A stretch of DNA of 64,000 bases from Anaerolineales bacterium (GTDB lineage: Bacteria; Chloroflexota; Anaerolineae; Anaerolineales; UBA4823), in NCBI GenBank assembly GCA_025057645.1, contig JANXBJ010000001.1:678357-742356 (forward strand). The letters run 5' to 3'. This document shows, one piece after another, positions 54,373-63,783 of this stretch. Position 1 is the first letter of the stretch. Every line of letters begins with the position of its first letter. The notes under the pieces are model-generated. The model made no database searches, was not told where the DNA came from, and saw only the letters and a list, made by a program, of their open reading frames with translations. Made by a program: the position numbers and the translations under genes.

Positions 54373-56718
54373 ATGGCCAAAGCGCTCCGGCATATTCCTG
54401 CTGTGAAAATCTTAGGGCTACTTGGGGGGGTGGGGGCTCTGCTCGTGTTTACCTTCGCTGTTTTCCTCTTCTCCCTTTCGCGCGACCTCCCCAAGCCGGA
54501 GTCGGTCCAAGATAGGCTTCAACTTCCCAGCATTCAGATCCTTGATCGCAACGGCCTACTCCTTTATGAGGACCTCGGAGGGGCTTCGGTCCGTCATCGC
54601 CCTCTCTCCTACAAAGACTTTCCTCCTTGCATTATCCAGGCGACCGTTGCTACAGAAGACCGCTCTTTCTTCACCAACCCCGGCTTCGACCTCAAAGCCT
54701 TGCTTCGCGCAGCGTGGATCAATCTGCGCGGCGGCCGGGTTCTTGTCGGAGGCTCGACCATCACCCAACAGGTAGTTCGTAACCTCCTGATGAACGAGGA
54801 GGAGAGCACGGAACGTACCCTCAGGCGCAAGGTCCGGGAAATCATCCTAGCCTGGAGGCTATCTAGGTACCTTTCTAAGCAGGAAATTCTGGCGCTCTAT
54901 CTCAATCAAACTTACTATGGCAGTTTTGCTTACGGCGTCGAAGCAGCCGCGCAAACGTATTTTGGCAAGTCGGTCTCGGAGCTGAGTTTGGCCGAATGCG
55001 CCCTAATCGCCGGTTTGCCCCAAGCGCCTGCGCTCTACAACCCCTTCATCAACCCCGAAAAAGCGCTAGAGAGACAAAAAGTAGTTCTAGAACGGCTATA
55101 CCGCAGCGGGTTCATTTCACTGGAGCAGAAGCAGCAAGCCGAAGCAGAAAAGCTGCTTTTTGCCGAACAGCCGTTTCCTATGGAAGCTCCTCACTTTGTA
55201 ATGTTGGTGCGTAATACCTTTGACCGGCTGGAAAGCCAGGGGCTGATCCCCAAAGAGGCAAGAAGCAAAAACCTGATTATTAGGACAACCCTAGACCTGC
55301 ATTGGCAAAAAATCGCTGAGAAGTCCGTTGGCGATCACCTCCAACGTCTCGCTCGGGGCAGGGATGGCTTAGGACACAACGTCAGAAACGCAGCGCTGGT
55401 CGCCATTGACCCGTGGAGCGGCGCCGTCTTAGCTATGGTCGGCAGTCCAGACTACCACGATCAGAGAAACTTCGGCGCAATCAACATGGCACTGGTGCCC
55501 CGTCAACCTGGCTCCGCCTTAAAGCCGTTTATCTATGCCTTAGCCATGGACCCCAGCTCACCCAACCCCCTCTCTGCTGCTTCCGTGATTAACGACGTGC
55601 GCACGGCGTTTCTGACTAGGGACGGCAAAACATACATTCCCGTCAACTACGATGGGAAGGAACATGGAAGGGTTACCGTACGCGAAGCTCTGGCTTCTTC
55701 GCTCAATATTCCAGCGGTGATCGTACTCGAACGAGTCGGGCTAGAGCGATTTGCAGCCTTTATGAGGACCTTAGGCATCCAGTCTTTAGATTCCCCGGAG
55801 CACTATGACCTGACCATTGCTTTGGGCGGCGGTGGCGTGCGCTTGTTGGAATTAACCTCTGCCTATGGGGTCTTTGCAACCAACGGTCTCTTAGCTTCGC
55901 CCTATTGGATTGACAGTATTACCGATGCAGAGGGCGGCGTATATTACCAGGCTTCGCCCCACATCCAAAAGGTACTTGATGAACGAGTGGCATGGTTGAT
56001 CTCCGACATCCTCAGCGATGACCGAGCGCGCTACCTCGGATTTGGAAAAAACAGCATTCTCAATCTCGACCGTCCTGCAGCGGTTAAAACAGGGACAACA
56101 ACCGACTTTCATGACAACTGGACTGTGGGCTACACGCCCTCTCTGGTAGTTGGTGTCTGGGTAGGCAATGCGAACTACGAACCCATGATTGAAGTCACCG
56201 GCCTGAGTGGCGCTGCGCCTATCTGGCATCAGTTTCTGCGCGCAGTCTTGGCCAATCAACCGATCGAGAACTTCGTCCAGCCGCCCGGCCTTGTGCGCCA
56301 AACCCTGTGTAAGACAAACGCAGCCTTCGGCCAACCCTGTCTTGAATGGGTAACCGAATGGTTCATCCCCAACACTGCCCCCCAACCAACTCTTCCCTTG
56401 ACCTCTTCTGCGCACGCCACCTCCTCTCAAGTGCACTTTATGGTGCTCTCTCCGCTTCAGAACGGGGTTTACCTCTTGCCTCCACATGCGATCCAAACTC
56501 CCCCGAAACTTCTGATCGAAGTGAGCAGTCGATCTTCTCTGACACACTTTCAAGTGTTTGTGAATGGCGAATATCTCGCCACCCTTGAGGCAAGCTCCCC
56601 AACCACTTGGTGGACCATGCGAGAGGGAGAGCATCTCTTGCGCATTGAAGGGTGGCGAGACCAGCGCTTAGTCGAACAACATACTATAAAATTTTCTGTC
56701 AGAGCACCCCTAAGGTAA
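54373..56718 (+). CDS. Class A penicillin-binding protein (PbpC-like)
   Basis: Bifunctional peptidoglycan synthase, 781 aa. An N-terminal membrane helix (about residues 15-35) is followed by a GT51 transglycosylase domain (VATEDRSFFTNPGFDLKALLRAAW, GGSTITQQVVRNLLM, LYLNQTYYGSFAYGVEAAAQTYFGK) and a transpeptidase with PGSALKPFIYAL (SxxK), SSLNIPA and KTGTT. A C-terminal beta domain of about 90 residues is typical of PbpC. Its 3' end overlaps the convergent alpha-2-macroglobulin gene by 9 nt; PbpC and this macroglobulin are often neighbours. Confidence 0.93.
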   Translation: MAKALRHIPAVKILGLLGGVGALLVFTFAVFLFSLSRDLPKPESVQDRLQLPSIQILDRNGLLLYEDLGGASVRHRPLSYKDFPPCIIQATVATEDRSFFTNPGFDLKALLRAAWINLRGGRVLVGGSTITQQVVRNLLMNEEESTERTLRRKVREIILAWRLSRYLSKQEILALYLNQTYYGSFAYGVEAAAQTYFGKSVSELSLAECALIAGLPQAPALYNPFINPEKALERQKVVLERLYRSGFISLEQKQQAEAEKLLFAEQPFPMEAPHFVMLVRNTFDRLESQGLIPKEARSKNLIIRTTLDLHWQKIAEKSVGDHLQRLARGRDGLGHNVRNAALVAIDPWSGAVLAMVGSPDYHDQRNFGAINMALVPRQPGSALKPFIYALAMDPSSPNPLSAASVINDVRTAFLTRDGKTYIPVNYDGKEHGRVTVREALASSLNIPAVIVLERVGLERFAAFMRTLGIQSLDSPEHYDLTIALGGGGVRLLELTSAYGVFATNGLLASPYWIDSITDAEGGVYYQASPHIQKVLDERVAWLISDILSDDRARYLGFGKNSILNLDRPAAVKTGTTTDFHDNWTVGYTPSLVVGVWVGNANYEPMIEVTGLSGAAPIWHQFLRAVLANQPIENFVQPPGLVRQTLCKTNAAFGQPCLEWVTEWFIPNTAPQPTLPLTSSAHATSSQVHFMVLSPLQNGVYLLPPHAIQTPPKLLIEVSSRSSLTHFQVFVNGEYLATLEASSPTTWWTMREGEHLLRIEGWRDQRLVEQHTIKFSVRAPLR

Positions 56719-59700
56719 CACCCGGAAGCTCATCCCTTCCCCTCGACCGAAGACCTCGGGGAAGTAAAACTCATAGGCTATAGGCGGTAGAGTTTGAAAC
56801 TCCCCGACATGCACAACACGCAAGGGATAAGTGTAAATATAGGTCCCGGCCGGCAAGAATGAGGCGGCTAGAACGATCTTTTCATCTCTTAGCTCGATAT
56901 GATCGAAATTCCACCACCAACCCCATCCTCGATACAGCAAATCTTCCCAGGTCACTTTCGCCGGCGGCTCGCTTTGAGCGGCGGTCAACAAGCTCTGGTC
57001 GATCGCTTCGAGACCCGCCGGCAAGGGATCTTCAACGACCAAGTGGCGAGTGTCGTTTGGAACCACTATCGTCAGCCGGCCATAAATGACATCCCCAACA
57101 TGGGCCTCGGTAATAGCAGACTGCGGATTTTCGGGACGGAAATACTCCCGGTAAACCACCAACCCCTGACTTAGAGAGCGAATCTCCGCAACAGGTTGAG
57201 GCACACTCAGATGGATTGTATAGTAGAGGGAGCCAGTATCGTTGCTCTTGGTCAAGACTATGCGGTTGAGTGCATCAGCTATCAGCTCTTTTGTGGCTAT
57301 GCGCAGCTCCTTCGCTTGTTCTAAGTTTTCCCGCCCCACCTTCCACCGTTCGACTTGTCGGTAATTGATCGCCAAGCTCACCTCATACTCCCCTTCTAGC
57401 TCTCCCTGGGTCTCCAGCCAGCGCGCAAGCGCCATGATCGTCCATGCAGTTTCCTGCGTTCCTTCCCACGCTTTTTGCAAACGATTCTGCACCAACCAAC
57501 GCACGACGCCCTCTAAGAGCGGGTCGTCTGGGTTAATCGTTTCCAGGACGCCTAGAACGATCGCCGTTGTGCGCACGTCGGTGTTCCAGTTGTACTCATC
57601 CGCTTCCTTTTCCTGCCAGTGAACGCCGGTGGCAGACTGGATGGCGCTCTTCCGAAGATCGGAGACAAGGGTCTGAATCCGTTGATCCTGCGGATTGAGG
57701 CGGAATAAGGTTTCGGCCAGGAAGGCTTGGGCGTAGTTTGCCAAGACCTGGCGCTTCTCGTATAGCGCAGTCACTCGAGCTTCATTGGCCGCCCCTGCTC
57801 TTGCCATGACGTAGAGTACAAAGGCTTGGCTGTTGAACTCGTGCGGGTATTTGAGTGTCGAAACGCTTTTGAGATTCAAGCGCAGGAATTGCATTCCGCG
57901 CCGGAAGACCTCTTCATCAACCGAGTAGCCAGCTCGTTTTGCCTCGATCAGCCCTAGCATCGCATAGGCGCTGGTCTGCAGATCGCTTTTTTCCCGACTC
58001 CACCACCCCCAACCGCCGTCAGGGTTCTGGTAGCGGTAAACTCTTTGCAATCCACTCCTGACCAATTCGTCCAGCTTAGCTGCGGTTCTCGAGTCTTGGA
58101 TGCCGGCCATTCGATAAGCCTGAGCGACCATGAGGTTAGGCAAAAACCTCGAGACCGTCTGTTCCAAACAAGCGTGCGGGAAGTATTCCAGATAGGACAA
58201 TCCGTCCAGGATTCCTGCGCCGAGAGAGGGTTGAAGGCGAATCGTCAGCTCTCCACCCTCCAGCTCCTCCGCCCGTGGCAGCCGTAGAGTCTCTTGACGA
58301 CTGCCCGCCTCTTTCAGACGACCAGCAGTGGCCACCACTTCCCGGCTTTCGTAACGGTAGACCGCTAGGCCCTGTTCGGGCAAAGTGGCCAAGGTCGGTT
58401 TGGAGGCATCTTGCCATTCTCCCCCAACGGCAGCAAAGATCAGGTCCACCCGTTCTACATCCAAGGGGCGAACTTTCCACTTAAGGAAGACTTGCTGACC
58501 GCTCTCCACGCCTACAACTTGGGTTAGCGGGTCGAGCACTTCAACCCCTTGTGCCTTCAGCTCCACCTGTACCTGCAGAGCCTGACCGGTCTGATTGCGG
58601 ACGGTAGCTCCCACCTCAACCAGGTCTCCCACGACAAAAAAGCGCGGTGTCTTGGGCAGAACCATTAGGGGTTTGCTCACGGGCAAGTCGTCCGTGGTTT
58701 GACCGACCCTAGTATCCTCCGTGACCGCTCGCGCGTCCAAGCGCCAGATGGTCAAGTTATCCGGCAACTGCACCGAAAAGCGTGCGATCCCTCTCTCATC
58801 GGTAAAGAGACGGGCTTCCCAGAAGGCTGTGTCCGGAAATTCTTGTCTGACCTCGACCACTCCTAGGATGCCTTCGCCTTTGCCGCCGCCGCTTCCCATG
58901 GCCGGGCCCGCCACAAGCTCTTCCTCCGCAAGGGCATTATAGTCTTCCATGCTCAGGAGCAATGGAGTGGAAGTACGCACCCCCAACGCACGGCGATTGT
59001 AAAAGAAATCCTCAATCGCCGAACTATTCGGCGGCACGAGTGAGAGAGTTGCCAAATCGCTCAAAGCGACCGAAAGTTCAGCTCGAACCGGGTTGCCTTC
59101 GGAATCCCGAACCGACAAGGTGTAAGTGACCTCCTCGCCGGGCCGGGCAGACGCTTTATCCTTTTCGACCTCGATGAGCAACCTTTGAGACTGGGTCTCA
59201 ACCTTCAGTTCCGCTAAACCAACCCGGAAAGAGGGCCGTGGGTTCGTCTCATCTACCCCCTTCACCACCATCACGGAAACGTAGATGTTCGGCGCCATGG
59301 AGTCATCGATAGGCAGGGAGTAAACCACACTGTTCGAGTTCAGGCGCACTAGCTCATACGAACGGATATGGCCTCGCTCAACCGTAACCAAGGCGTTCGC
59401 TTTGCCCTGAAACGGCGAGGCGATCAGAATCTGCGCCACGTCTCCTGCTTGGTACTCCTTTTTGTCGGCAACGATCTGCATCGAGCGATCGCTGGTCTGG
59501 CGCCAGGGAACGAAATCCCCGCTGTAAACCCAGAGATAAGTCGAGGCACAATGCTCTCTATCACCGGCGTCCCGCGCGCAGGCACGGGCGCGGAAAACCC
59601 CTCCGTTCGGCGGCACAAAGGAAACCTGCACCTTTCCATCCTCTCCAGTGGTCACTCGCTCGGATTCCACCAGAGGGATTTCCTCTACCTTGCTCTCCCA

Positions 59701-62436
59701 AACGATCGAACCATCGGGCCGTTGAACCTGGACGCTGTGCCATCTTTGTTCTGCGATGCTTACCTCGATGGATTGATTGTTTATCGGCTTGCTTTGCCAA
59801 TCCAAAGCAATGAGGGAGAGGGACTGCTCACGCCCGGCCTCTCCGATATACCAATCAGGCTTGATTCCCACATAGACTTGGCTCTGATGGACAGTAACTT
59901 GCTGGCGGCCGCTGACCACATTCCCGGCAATATCGGTTACGTCTGCTTCGATCGTCCAGCTTTGGCTTTCGGCCCCTTCCTCAAGCTCGGCAAGATACTC
60001 AATCTCGGCCTGACCGTTGGCATCGAGGACACCCTCCCCCTCTGAGACCACGCGGAGAGGACGGTCTTGAGCATCCTCCTCGAACTGGTCGATCGCCGTG
60101 TCGGCAAAGGAATAATCGTGATAATCCGCTTCGGGGACGAAGACAAAGGGTTGGGAGGTGATCGACCACTTAAGCTTCCCGCCTGTCACCGCACCACCGG
60201 AGTAGTATTCTGCCCTAACCAAAGCCCGGCCGCGCTCCCCACGAACTAGGTTCAAAGGCTCGGCAGAGACCTTGACGCGGAACTCCGGCCGGCGGTACTC
60301 CGCCACACTGAAGCTGACTTCGCCCAGGATAGTTTCGTCTTTGGGGTCGAGAACCGAAAGGAAGTATGTGCCCAGAGCAGCGTCCTCGGCGAGGACGAAC
60401 CTTCCATTGATCGTCCCACCCTTGCTGGGCAAAAACTCCTCTTCCCAGACCACCTTGTCAAAACTTTGGATGCGAACCTTGACGCGCTCCAGTTGGGGTA
60501 GTTGATACTTAAGATCATCATCGGTGCGGAGGATCGCCTTGAAGTATACCGGTTGCCCGGGCCGGTAGATCGGCCTCTCGGTATAGACATAAGCCCGCGT
60601 TAGGCCCGGAACGGAGTAGTAACCTTCCCAAAGGGCGTAATCGACAGCCGCTGCCCCACTGCCCCACTGGGTGGTTGCGTAAGAGACAACCTCGTTCCCC
60701 AGAGTATAGGCTACGGCGATATTCTCAGGGGAGGCTTCGAAGTACTCGATCCTCGCTACCCCGTTCTGGTCAGTGACACCGCTGCCCAGCTCCTTCTGAC
60801 CGCTTCCGATTACCCGTACTGCTACGTTCGGCAGAGGTTCGCCGCTTTCAAGATCGGTGATCCAGGCCAACGCCTCTGTAGGCGTAGTCTTCAGCGTCAG
60901 GTTGGCATTGGCGACAATGACAATACGCTGATCTAAAAAAGGCGAGTAAGGATGAGCAATCTCGGGGGTGTCGAGGGCAAGAAAGTACAACCCGGGCGAG
61001 AGAGCCCCTTCCTCTGTAGCCAACTCCACCTTGACCGTTTTTGTTTCGTTCAAGCCCGCCGCACCGGTCACTTCCTTGACCCATATTGGGCTCTCGGTCG
61101 GAGAGTACTCCCAATAGTTCTTCTCATAGAAGACCATCCCACTGAAATCTTCGAGGCTCAGGGGGAAAAGCTTTACTATAGCTTGGCGGACGTTGGTCAG
61201 GGTGAGGTAAAAGTATTGGGTCTTTGGATCGGAACGATAGAACACCGTCTCGCCGGGCATGCGCAGATAGGCCGAGGGAGGCAACGGGGCAGTAGTGAAA
61301 GAGAAGGTTTTGCCTTCTAAGAGTCGGTTGCCGTAAATATCCTCTATTCCCGGTTGGATTTCGATCTCATACTGCGTAGAAGGCTCTAAGTTGTAAAACG
61401 AAAAGCCATATTCCCATTCGTCGTACCACCATTCAACGGGCTGCTTCGGCTGAGGACGAATGATGACTCTCTCTTTGAAGCTGTCGATTTTCATCGGCGA
61501 AGAGAACTTGATGAATAGCCAGGGCGAAAAATCGCTTTGGACTTCTCCTTCTCTTGGTGAGACTTGGACCACCGTGGGCATCGGAAGGGTGCGAAAGTCC
61601 CAACGGAATTCCTCGCTCAAGGGGCTGCCGCTTTGGGTCAGGGCCTCCTTTCGCACTACCAACTGATAGGGTGAGTCAACCCGGTAAAGCCGCTTCGGCC
61701 GGATGGTCAACTGGGTGAAATCCTCGCTCCACTGGTAGTCTAAAGGCATCGACTCGGCTTTCTCATCCAGCACCGACGTCGCCCGCTCGGTAGATTGGCG
61801 ATCCATCGGCTGCGAAAACCGCAAGGTGATCGCTTCGTCTAAAAGAATCCCCTCCTTGCCACTGGGGGGATCGATCTCGCCTTTTTGAAGCTGAATTCCC
61901 TCCACCCTTGCCGGCCGAGTGCTAAACGACCAGACGAAATCCTCTTCGAGCTTTGCGCCGAATGTGCCCCAATCCTGCCGAACTGTTACCTGATAGGTCT
62001 GGCCGCTGAGCATTGGCTTGCTGGGTTGAAACACTAAAACAGAGGTGGTCAGCCAGCGGGCTTTGCCGGCCAGCTCGGGCACAAACTGCAGCGGGTTGGG
62101 CAGAGAGTCCTGCTGTTCGAGAGTTGTCAAAGGCACCGCCGGACGATTAAAGACCACGGTGATCGCGCTCGCCGGGTCGATCTCACGACTTCCCATAGCA
62201 GGGAAGACTTGCGACACCCGCAGAGGTACCTCCTCCAGAAGGGGGGCTTCTTCCGAAGGGGTGGGCGTCGCCTCGCTGAGGAGCGGTGCCTGGGGCTTCG
62301 AACTGCGAGCGAAGGTCAAATAGGTCAAGCCTAGACTAAACAACAAGATGACCAAGAGGAACAGAAAACCGACCCCCAACGGTTCAGGCGTTTCTCCTTG
62401 TGCAGGTTTCCGGGAAGTGCTGTACAGACGTCCCAT
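56710..62436 (-). CDS. Membrane-anchored alpha-2-macroglobulin family protein
   Basis: Bacterial alpha-2-macroglobulin, 1908 aa, a giant protease-trapping protein. The N-terminus has a membrane anchor (about residues 22-43) but no lipobox Cys. Beta-sandwich MG domains fill most of the chain; the thioester site is HACLEQTVS with Cys1423 and Gln1426 (Cys codon at 58168-58170). The NPDGGWGWWSREKSDLQTSAYAMLGL helical thioester domain and receptor-like C-terminus follow. The intact Cys-Gln pair suggests it can trap covalently. It should guard the envelope near the PbpC-like synthase. TATAAT lies at 62488-62493 (minus) with no clear -35. Confidence 0.93.
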   Translation of the reverse strand: MGRLYSTSRKPAQGETPEPLGVGFLFLLVILLFSLGLTYLTFARSSKPQAPLLSEATPTPSEEAPLLEEVPLRVSQVFPAMGSREIDPASAITVVFNRPAVPLTTLEQQDSLPNPLQFVPELAGKARWLTTSVLVFQPSKPMLSGQTYQVTVRQDWGTFGAKLEEDFVWSFSTRPARVEGIQLQKGEIDPPSGKEGILLDEAITLRFSQPMDRQSTERATSVLDEKAESMPLDYQWSEDFTQLTIRPKRLYRVDSPYQLVVRKEALTQSGSPLSEEFRWDFRTLPMPTVVQVSPREGEVQSDFSPWLFIKFSSPMKIDSFKERVIIRPQPKQPVEWWYDEWEYGFSFYNLEPSTQYEIEIQPGIEDIYGNRLLEGKTFSFTTAPLPPSAYLRMPGETVFYRSDPKTQYFYLTLTNVRQAIVKLFPLSLEDFSGMVFYEKNYWEYSPTESPIWVKEVTGAAGLNETKTVKVELATEEGALSPGLYFLALDTPEIAHPYSPFLDQRIVIVANANLTLKTTPTEALAWITDLESGEPLPNVAVRVIGSGQKELGSGVTDQNGVARIEYFEASPENIAVAYTLGNEVVSYATTQWGSGAAAVDYALWEGYYSVPGLTRAYVYTERPIYRPGQPVYFKAILRTDDDLKYQLPQLERVKVRIQSFDKVVWEEEFLPSKGGTINGRFVLAEDAALGTYFLSVLDPKDETILGEVSFSVAEYRRPEFRVKVSAEPLNLVRGERGRALVRAEYYSGGAVTGGKLKWSITSQPFVFVPEADYHDYSFADTAIDQFEEDAQDRPLRVVSEGEGVLDANGQAEIEYLAELEEGAESQSWTIEADVTDIAGNVVSGRQQVTVHQSQVYVGIKPDWYIGEAGREQSLSLIALDWQSKPINNQSIEVSIAEQRWHSVQVQRPDGSIVWESKVEEIPLVESERVTTGEDGKVQVSFVPPNGGVFRARACARDAGDREHCASTYLWVYSGDFVPWRQTSDRSMQIVADKKEYQAGDVAQILIASPFQGKANALVTVERGHIRSYELVRLNSNSVVYSLPIDDSMAPNIYVSVMVVKGVDETNPRPSFRVGLAELKVETQSQRLLIEVEKDKASARPGEEVTYTLSVRDSEGNPVRAELSVALSDLATLSLVPPNSSAIEDFFYNRRALGVRTSTPLLLSMEDYNALAEEELVAGPAMGSGGGKGEGILGVVEVRQEFPDTAFWEARLFTDERGIARFSVQLPDNLTIWRLDARAVTEDTRVGQTTDDLPVSKPLMVLPKTPRFFVVGDLVEVGATVRNQTGQALQVQVELKAQGVEVLDPLTQVVGVESGQQVFLKWKVRPLDVERVDLIFAAVGGEWQDASKPTLATLPEQGLAVYRYESREVVATAGRLKEAGSRQETLRLPRAEELEGGELTIRLQPSLGAGILDGLSYLEYFPHACLEQTVSRFLPNLMVAQAYRMAGIQDSRTAAKLDELVRSGLQRVYRYQNPDGGWGWWSREKSDLQTSAYAMLGLIEAKRAGYSVDEEVFRRGMQFLRLNLKSVSTLKYPHEFNSQAFVLYVMARAGAANEARVTALYEKRQVLANYAQAFLAETLFRLNPQDQRIQTLVSDLRKSAIQSATGVHWQEKEADEYNWNTDVRTTAIVLGVLETINPDDPLLEGVVRWLVQNRLQKAWEGTQETAWTIMALARWLETQGELEGEYEVSLAINYRQVERWKVGRENLEQAKELRIATKELIADALNRIVLTKSNDTGSLYYTIHLSVPQPVAEIRSLSQGLVVYREYFRPENPQSAITEAHVGDVIYGRLTIVVPNDTRHLVVEDPLPAGLEAIDQSLLTAAQSEPPAKVTWEDLLYRGWGWWWNFDHIELRDEKIVLAASFLPAGTYIYTYPLRVVHVGEFQTLPPIAYEFYFPEVFGRGEGMSFRVLP

Positions 62437-62874
62437 GGGCTCTCTCGCTCCGACAACCAGAAGTGGCAGGGTCTCTACCCTATCCTAATTATAGACGAAC
62501 TTGAGTGGAGATCGTTCCCAATCCTAAACGAGAGGCGCAACTGCCCGGCGGCAAAAAGCCATCCAATGCAGACAGGGCGCTTGCCCCCACGGACCTAGTG
62601 TCGGCAGGCAGGCTGCGGGCTGCACTGCGCTTGCCGAGGGTCGACTTGCGCACAGCCGCCCACAGAGGCAGCCGGTGTCAGCTTATCGCCCGGGAAAGAA
62701 GCGAGGTTAAGCGGATGACAAGGCTTCGACAGCGCTGGGATAGGACGCAGGCTCTTGCGTCCTGGGCCATGCGAGGCAGGGATAAGCCCGAGCGAGAGGG
62801 ACGCCCTTGTGGCAAACCCGCCCCTCGAGGAGGAGAGTTCGGGCTTGGGCAGACGCAGGTCAGAGGCGCAGAGG
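62437..62874. other. Intergenic region between the macroglobulin gene and the CRISPR array
   Basis: 438 nt, GC-rich, without a gene I can support. It has a -10-like TATAAT (minus, 62488-62493), a hairpin with GGACGCA / TGCGTCC arms (62743-62762) and a longer inverted repeat AAGCCCGA (62784-62791) / TCGGGCTT (62839-62846). It may be the decayed distal end of a once longer CRISPR array, but no clear degenerate repeats remain. Confidence 0.5.
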
Positions 62875-63132
62875 GTCTTAATTGCCCTTGCGGGCGGAAG
62901 GGGATTCGGACCGCAAGGAAATGGAAAAAGTGCGGCGCGGCGACGTCGGTGTCTTAATGCCCTTGCGGGCGGAAGGGGATTCGGACCCATACTGCTGTCT
63001 GGTCTGCACTGCTGTCTGGTCCGGTCTTAATGCCCTTGCGGGCGGAAGGGGATTCGGACCGCCAGGAAGGTGGGGGTGATCACGATGAACATTCCAGTCT
63101 TAATGCCCTTGCGGGCGGAAGGGGATTCGGAC
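62875..63132 (-). CRISPR. CRISPR array: four repeats, three spacers
   Basis: Four copies of a 36-nt repeat at 62875-62911 (37 nt, with one inserted T), 62951-62986, 63024-63059 and 63097-63132, with spacers of 39, 37 and 37 nt. On the plus strand the repeat begins GTCTTAATGCCCTTGC and ends GGGATTCGGAC; on the minus strand, which fits usual crRNA orientation, it begins GTCCGAATCCCC and ends CATTAAGAC. The inserted base in the left repeat marks it as the old, distal end. The leader therefore lies to the right, next to cas2. The repeat can fold by GCCC-TTGC-GGGC. Spacer 2 contains a 14-nt direct repeat. Confidence 0.97.
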
Positions 63133-63487
63133 CCGATTGTTCTAAATTTCACAAGCCCCACTTTTCCCCCTTCTTGCGCCTTCTGGGCGCTTTCGGCGCC
63201 CCACTTTGCCCTCGCTTTTGGGCTGCCGGCGCCGGTTTTCTCCCATTTGTTAAGGCGCTGCCTCATTTTGCGTATCCCCCTCCCTTTTTTGCCCATTTTG
63301 CGCCTTTTTTCAAGGGGGGGTGCGCAAAACCGATTTGCGCCGCGCATTATAACCCATTTTTCAGATTTGACAAGGGAAATTGAGTGATCAGGAAGCTGTT
63401 ATGGATGTCGGCTAAGAAAGTATGGATCATTGGTAAGCGAAAAAGATGCCTCACGCTCCCAAGGGGGTAACGCATCCTTCGAGACGC
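63133..63487 (-). promoter_or_regulatory. CRISPR leader region
   Basis: 355 nt between the first repeat and cas2, pyrimidine-rich on the plus strand. It contains the promoter (63346-63373), an inverted repeat GCGCAAA (63322-63328) / TTTGCGC (63334-63340) at the expected transcription start, a palindrome CCGGCGCCGG (63226-63235) and a hairpin GGGCGC / GCGCCC (63185-63201). These may be adaptation or regulatory sites. No gene is seen. Confidence 0.7.
63346..63373 (-). promoter_or_regulatory. Promoter in the CRISPR leader
   Basis: Minus strand: -35 TTGTCA (63368-63373), 16-nt spacer, -10 TATAAT (63346-63351), predicted start near 63339, about 205 nt before the first repeat. Confidence 0.72.
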
Positions 63488-63764
63488 CTACACAATCACC
63501 ACCCCTGGAGGCGCTGTCACCTTCCCTAATCCCACATAGCGGATTTTTGTGCGACAATCGGCACAAATCAGATAAATCCGCAACGAGTCTTCTTCCATCT
63601 CCATCACCCGTTCCACCCGCTTGAGCAGTTTGGTCAATTCTGCTTCAGTTAGATAGGCTTCAAAGACCGAATCTTGCACCCGTTCGCCGATCGCCTCCAT
63701 GATCTTTGCAATCTTGACCAGGCGTTTCGGGTCAGCAAAAAAGGTAAAACAGACGCTCGCTCAC
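63488..63764 (-). pseudogene. cas2: CRISPR-associated protein Cas2, frameshifted
   Basis: Cas2, partner of Cas1 in spacer acquisition. From GTG 63764 the frame reads MSERLFYLFC and stops (TGA, 63732-63734). The rest of Cas2 continues in another frame as ADPKRLVKIAKIMEAIGERVQ, then SVFEAYLTEAELTKLL and DSLRIYLICADCRTKIRYVG. A normal Cas2 reads YDI between the two parts, including the invariant Asp of the first strand. A loss of about 11 nt (or 2 nt) at 63733-63737 explains both the shift and the missing YD. An internal ATG at 63700 gives only a 70-aa C-terminal piece. Either the gene is broken or the base calls are wrong there. cas1 ends 20 nt upstream. Confidence 0.85.
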
Positions 63765-63783
63765 TCTCGAGATGGCTGCGGGA

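Noticed and set aside
62800-62835. Possible degenerate CRISPR repeat (CGCCCTTGTGGCAAAC)
   Set aside because: Only about ten bases resemble the repeat, and the spacing to the first repeat does not fit one spacer unit.
62505-62957. 150-codon plus-strand frame running into the CRISPR array
   Set aside because: It crosses a CRISPR repeat and spacer, has Arg/Gly-rich composition as expected from GC-rich non-coding DNA, and lacks any family-like motif.
62755-63383. Plus-strand frames with repeated PLRAEGDSD-like peptides
   Set aside because: The repeated peptide is only the translation of the CRISPR repeat.
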